A DNA stretch of 64,000 bases, taken from NCBI GenBank assembly GCA_000733415.1, contig KL662192.1, forward strand, positions 1,109,235 to 1,173,234, given 5' to 3'. The stretch is from [Leptolyngbya] sp. JSC-1. Lineage in GTDB: Bacteria > Cyanobacteriota > Cyanobacteriia > Elainellales > Elainellaceae. A program made the translations under genes and the position numbers. Below the pieces are notes generated by a model. It searched no databases. It was not told the origin of the DNA and saw nothing but the letters and a program-made list of their open reading frames with translations. This document shows, piece by piece, positions 61,155 to 64,000 of this stretch. How positions within the stretch are numbered: the first letter of the stretch is position 1; every line of letters begins with the position of its first letter.

Positions 61155-61780
61155 ATGCCCAAACCCAAAATCCTCCAGGAAGACCAGTCCTATACCTTTC
61201 GCTCCTACTTCGAGATGCCCTATGAGGTGGATCAAGTGTTGGCAGAATTGGGCTATGGGTTTGTGAGCGATGCACTAGAGCTGCCCAGAACCGACCGCGA
61301 GATCAGTGAGATTGTCAAGCTGCGGCAGGAGATTGAAACCTCGTTGCGGTTGACGTTGCTGTCGAGTGAAACGGCCCGGCGCGAGGTGATCATTGCCCCA
61401 ATTTTGCTGCGGTGGCGCGGCTTTGCCAGTGTCCGATTCGGCTAGAATATCTGCTTCATGTGAACAATTGGCTGAAGGGCAATCTTGGCTATCTGTTGCG
61501 CTCCCATCCGAGTTTTCTGGTGGTTGAGGCTAAGAATGATGACCTATCACGGGGATTTACGCAGCTTGCGGTGGAGATAATTGCGCTGGCGCTGGCGGAA
61601 GACTAACCGGTGGTGTATAGTGCGGTGACGATTGGTGAGGCTTGGCGGTTTGGACGCTTGGATCAGGTGACTCGGACTGTAGTTCAGGACATTGCGCTAT
61701 ATACTGTACCAACTCAGTTGGATATTTTGATGAAAGTTTCAGTAGGGTTGGTGAATGATAATATGAGTTCTCAGTTTTAA
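61155..61780 (+). pseudogene. frameshifted restriction-endonuclease-like gene
   Basis: The frame from ATG 61155 reads MPKPKILQEDQSYTFRSYFE and on to IIAPILLRWRG. It then needs a shift at about 61395-61425 to continue as RLEYLLHVNNWLKGNLGYLL and VVEAKNDDLSRGFTQLAVEI, where VVEAK and the Gln form a PD-(D/E)XK-like site. A TAA at 61604-61606 interrupts AEDxPVVYSAVTIGEAWRFG, which runs to a final stop at 61780. The intact protein would be about 208 residues, similar to cyanobacterial proteins with a restriction-endonuclease-like fold. Two lesions make it a pseudogene. Confidence 0.75.
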
Positions 61781-62024
61781 GTTTTAAATTTTGAATTATG
61801 AAAGCTGCATACCTCAACCCGTTGAACGATGTAATCTATAGCCCAATTAGAGGAAAATGGTATATCAGAGCCGCAGAGAATTGACCCAGTCTGTTTGATA
61901 ATTGCTTCAATGATTTGCTTGGTGCTGAGTTAGCGGATGGCCTAGAAGGGGAATGCTCATGGCATAGGGTGCATCTTAGAGAAGCTTAGCAATGTATACC
62001 TGTTGATTCTCTGAGGTGAATCAT
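61781..62024. other. gap before cas1 with a coding-like remnant
   Basis: A frame at 61798-61989 reads MKAAYLNPLNDVIYSPIRGK, has a TGA at 61882-61884, and goes on to a TAG at 61987-61989. It may be a remnant of a short gene but matches nothing I know. The ribosome site of cas1 is CTGAGGTG at about 62011-62018. Confidence 0.3.
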
Positions 62025-63011
62025 ATGCAAACGCTGTATGTATCGCAGCAGGGCTGCTATGTGTCGCTGAGGCAGGAGTCTCTGGTGATCAAGCAGGGGC
62101 AGGCTGTTTTGGAGGAAGTACAACTGCCGCTGTTGGAGCAGGTGTTGATCTTTGGTCGGTCGCAGATGACGACGCAGGCGATTCGAGCCTGTTTGTGGCG
62201 TGAGATTCCGGTTGTGTATCTGTCGCGGTTGGGCTGGTGCTATGGTCGGGTGCTGCCGATCTCGCGGGGTTACCGGCAGTTAGGGCGCTATCAGCAGGAA
62301 CTGGCGTTTGGAGAGCGGATTGTGGCAGCGCGGGCGATTGTGCTAGCAAAGCTGAAGAATAGTCGGGTGATGTTGCAGCGTCAGCAACGGCGGCGGGGAA
62401 CTGCACGGATAGAGGCCGCGATTGAACAGTTGGAGCATCTGAGCACGCAGGTGAATCGGGCCGTGACGCTGGAGGTGCTGATGGGGCTGGAGGGGGCCGG
62501 GGCCTCTAGCTATTTTGGTGCGTTTGGCGATTGCCTGGTGAATCCAGAGTTTGGGTTTGTGATGCGGTCGCGGCGTCCACCGGCTGATCCGGTGAATGCG
62601 CTGCTGAGTTTTGGCTATCAGATGCTGTGGAATCATTTGCTGAGTTTGATTGAGCTTCAGGGATTGGACCCCCACGAAGCTTGTCTACATCAGGGTAGTG
62701 AGCGGCATGCGGCACTGGCGTCGGATTTGCTGGAGGAGTTTCGAGCGCCAATTGTGGATTCGCTGGTGCTGTATTTGGTGAATCGCAGTGTGGTGAAGCC
62801 GGAGGATTTTGAGTACCGTAATGAAGGCTGTTTTTTGAACGAGTTGGGGCGAAAGAAGTATCTGCGGGCGTTTGTGGGCCGGATGGAGGAGCTGCTGCAA
62901 ACTGAGGAGGGCATGCAGCCGCGATGGGATTTGCTGATGCAGCAGGTGAAGGCGTTTAAGCGGTTTGTTTATAGTCCGGCTCAGGGGTATCAGCCGTATT
63001 TGATTCGGTAA
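62025..63011 (+). CDS. cas1: Cas1, CRISPR adaptation integrase
   Basis: A 328-residue Cas1 that with Cas2 inserts new spacers at the leader end of the array. The metal-binding residues are Glu156 (GLEGAGASSYFG), His222 (LDPHEACLHQG) and Asp234 (ALASDLLEEFR). The N-terminal beta domain starts MQTLYVSQQGCYVSLRQ. ATG 62025 is chosen over the GTG at 62016 because it matches the family start. It is not fused to a reverse transcriptase. Four bases separate it from cas2. Confidence 0.95.
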   Translation: MQTLYVSQQGCYVSLRQESLVIKQGQAVLEEVQLPLLEQVLIFGRSQMTTQAIRACLWREIPVVYLSRLGWCYGRVLPISRGYRQLGRYQQELAFGERIVAARAIVLAKLKNSRVMLQRQQRRRGTARIEAAIEQLEHLSTQVNRAVTLEVLMGLEGAGASSYFGAFGDCLVNPEFGFVMRSRRPPADPVNALLSFGYQMLWNHLLSLIELQGLDPHEACLHQGSERHAALASDLLEEFRAPIVDSLVLYLVNRSVVKPEDFEYRNEGCFLNELGRKKYLRAFVGRMEELLQTEEGMQPRWDLLMQQVKAFKRFVYSPAQGYQPYLIR

Positions 63012-63015
63012 TATT

Positions 63016-63294
63016 ATGTTACTCTATGTCATCACCTATGATATTCCCTGCAATAAGCGACGCAAGCGGGTGTCTAATTTGCTGGAGGGTTATGGACGAC
63101 GGGTGCAGTATAGTGTGTTTGAATGTGTGCTGATGCCGAAACAGTATCAGGAGTTGTGTATGCGGTTGCGTTCCCGAATTAAAATTGAGGAAGATAGCGT
63201 CCGGTTTTATCCACTGTCGGGGCATACGCTGGGGCAGGTGGTGGTGTGGGGGGAACCGCCGGTGACGCCAATGCTGGGTTCGACGATTGTTTAG
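63016..63294 (+). CDS. cas2: Cas2, CRISPR adaptation protein
   Basis: A 92-residue Cas2 with ferredoxin-like fold. LLYVITYDIPCNKRRKRVSNLLEGYGRRVQYSVFEC carries the conserved Asp9 and the Arg/Gln/Ser/Phe pattern, and the end VRFYPLSG is typical. It bridges two Cas1 dimers during spacer integration. It is immediately downstream of cas1 and about 180 bases before the array, the usual adaptation order. Confidence 0.95.
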   Translation: MLLYVITYDIPCNKRRKRVSNLLEGYGRRVQYSVFECVLMPKQYQELCMRLRSRIKIEEDSVRFYPLSGHTLGQVVVWGEPPVTPMLGSTIV

Positions 63295-63475
63295 GCGGTC
63301 GAGGGATCGCGGAAAGGGCGGAAGGTGAGGTTTGACGTTGGATGGCTCGATGGCTTGTCGGTTATGAGGTACAGCGTTTTGCTGGAGCTGCTGAGGTGTT
63401 GATTTTCGTCTGTTTGAATGATCCCTCGCAAATTGCCTCTAGACAGTACGGCAAATCTGGGTTTCAATGAAGGGA
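63295..63475 (+). promoter_or_regulatory. CRISPR leader
   Basis: The 181 bases between cas2 and the first repeat are the probable leader. They contain TTGACG at 63332-63337, a possible -35, but no well-spaced -10 is seen. The purine-rich ATCGCGGAAAGGGCGGAAGG at 63306-63325 recalls leaders of cyanobacterial arrays. New spacers should enter at 63476. Confidence 0.55.
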
Positions 63476-64000
63476 CGCCCCACTCGCTGGGGAAATCATT
63501 TGAATGGAAACCTGATCTCGTAACCCTCTCCCAGCTTGACCCCTCGTAGCGCCCCACTCGCTGGGGAAATCATTTGAATGGAAACTGCTTGAATGGGACC
63601 TTTTGAGGTTTCTACCCAAGTCGCCCCACTCGCTGGGGAAATCATTTGAATGGAAACAAGTAACAGAAATCCCTAAGCGTACCTTTGCAGAGAGGCGCCC
63701 CACTCGCTGGGGAAATCATTTGAATGGAAACTTGAAACTCCGTCACCCAGAGTCCCATAAGCTTGTCGCCCCACTCGCTGGGGAAATCATTTGAATGGAA
63801 ACTATTTGACAACTATTTGACAAACCCTCAAAACAGTACACGCCCCACTCGCTGGGGAAATCATTTGAATGGAAACCATCACATACTGAAAGAAGCGTGT
63901 CGTAAGACATAGTTGACGCCCCACTCGCTGGGGAAATCATTTGAATGGAAACCAGGTTGCAGAGAATGAATCCCGTGCTAGGTACCAACGCCCCACTCGC
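63476..64000 (+). CRISPR. CRISPR array, 36-bp repeat, at least 7 spacers, continues past the window
   Basis: Seven identical full repeats start at 63476, 63550, 63622, 63696, 63767, 63841 and 63917; an eighth begins at 63989 and is cut by the window end. Spacers are 38, 36, 38, 35, 38, 40 and 36 bases. The repeat begins CGCCCCACTCGCTGGGG, a CCCC/GGGG hairpin with a 7-base loop, continues with the AU-rich AAATCATTTGAAT and ends GGAAAC. Orientation follows cas1-cas2-leader. No Cas6 gene is in the window, so the AU-rich part after the hairpin could be an RNase E site. Confidence 0.97.

Noticed and set aside
61798..61989. Short frame before cas1 with one internal TGA
   Set aside because: Coding-like, but too short and unmatched to name; kept only as a note on the gap.
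62089..62914. Several long frames antisense to cas1
   Set aside because: They come from the G/C-rich codon use of cas1; composition is Pro/Ser/His-rich and no family fits.
1..64000. tRNA, rRNA or prophage genes
   Set aside because: No cloverleaf-like sequence, rRNA segment or phage structural gene was recognised anywhere by eye; a tRNA scan would settle small RNAs.

Overview
The window is cyanobacterial chromosome. It carries photosystem I and II genes, a phytochrome-class kinase, SLH-domain porin, DUF1400 and Uma2 genes and many short tandem G/C-rich repeats, all typical of filamentous or Leptolyngbya-like cyanobacteria. The species cannot be fixed from the sequence alone.

Region 1 (1-12.5 kb) is the right-hand part of a far-red light photoacclimation (FaRLiP) cluster. 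It has the end of an RfpB-like regulator (cut by the window edge), RfpA-like phytochrome kinase, RfpC-like receiver, chlF (the divergent D1 that makes chlorophyll f), then psaA2-psaB2-psaL2-psaI2-psaF2-psaJ2. RfpA senses far-red light and RfpC/RfpB relay the signal. ChlF supplies the pigment and the psa2 genes supply replacement photosystem I subunits. The apc2 and psb2 genes usual for such clusters are not in view and may lie to the left. psaI2 and psaJ2 are short genes read directly from the sequence.

Region 2 (12.5-33.4 kb) is mostly ordinary: a dynamin-like GTPase, DUF2165 membrane protein, a lipoprotein, two DUF1400 proteins, an SLH/OprB iron-type porin, Uma2, PepSY membrane protein, glycerol kinase, a KefF/KefB potassium efflux pair, YbaK, and a large hybrid histidine kinase. 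Several gene fragments (amidohydrolase, GNAT, Uma2) lie between them. A dispersed repeat has entered two kinase genes in frame.

Region 3 (33.9-48.3 kb) is a one-direction polysaccharide or glycoconjugate cluster: UDP-glucose dehydrogenase, three paralogous MurG/COG4671-like glycosyltransferases, two GT2 and one GT4 transferases, an aldo/keto reductase, an ABC exporter, a histidine phosphatase with an extra domain, and a UDP-glucuronate-epimerase-like enzyme.

Region 4 (48.3-64 kb) is an unusual type III-B CRISPR-Cas locus. A divergent WYL regulator faces cmr2(cas10)-cmr3-uma2-cmr4-cmr5-cmr6::cmr1. A CARF-HEPN nuclease, a RAYT/IS200-like transposase with terminal hairpins, a second HEPN protein without CARF, a frameshifted pseudogene, cas1, cas2 and a 36-bp-repeat array running off the right end follow. 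Its oddities are a Cmr6-Cmr1 fusion with an extra N-terminal domain, a Cmr4 lacking the usual catalytic aspartate, a Uma2 gene translationally coupled to cmr3, and no cas6 in view. It may be related to the RNase E-dependent III-Bv variant of cyanobacteria.
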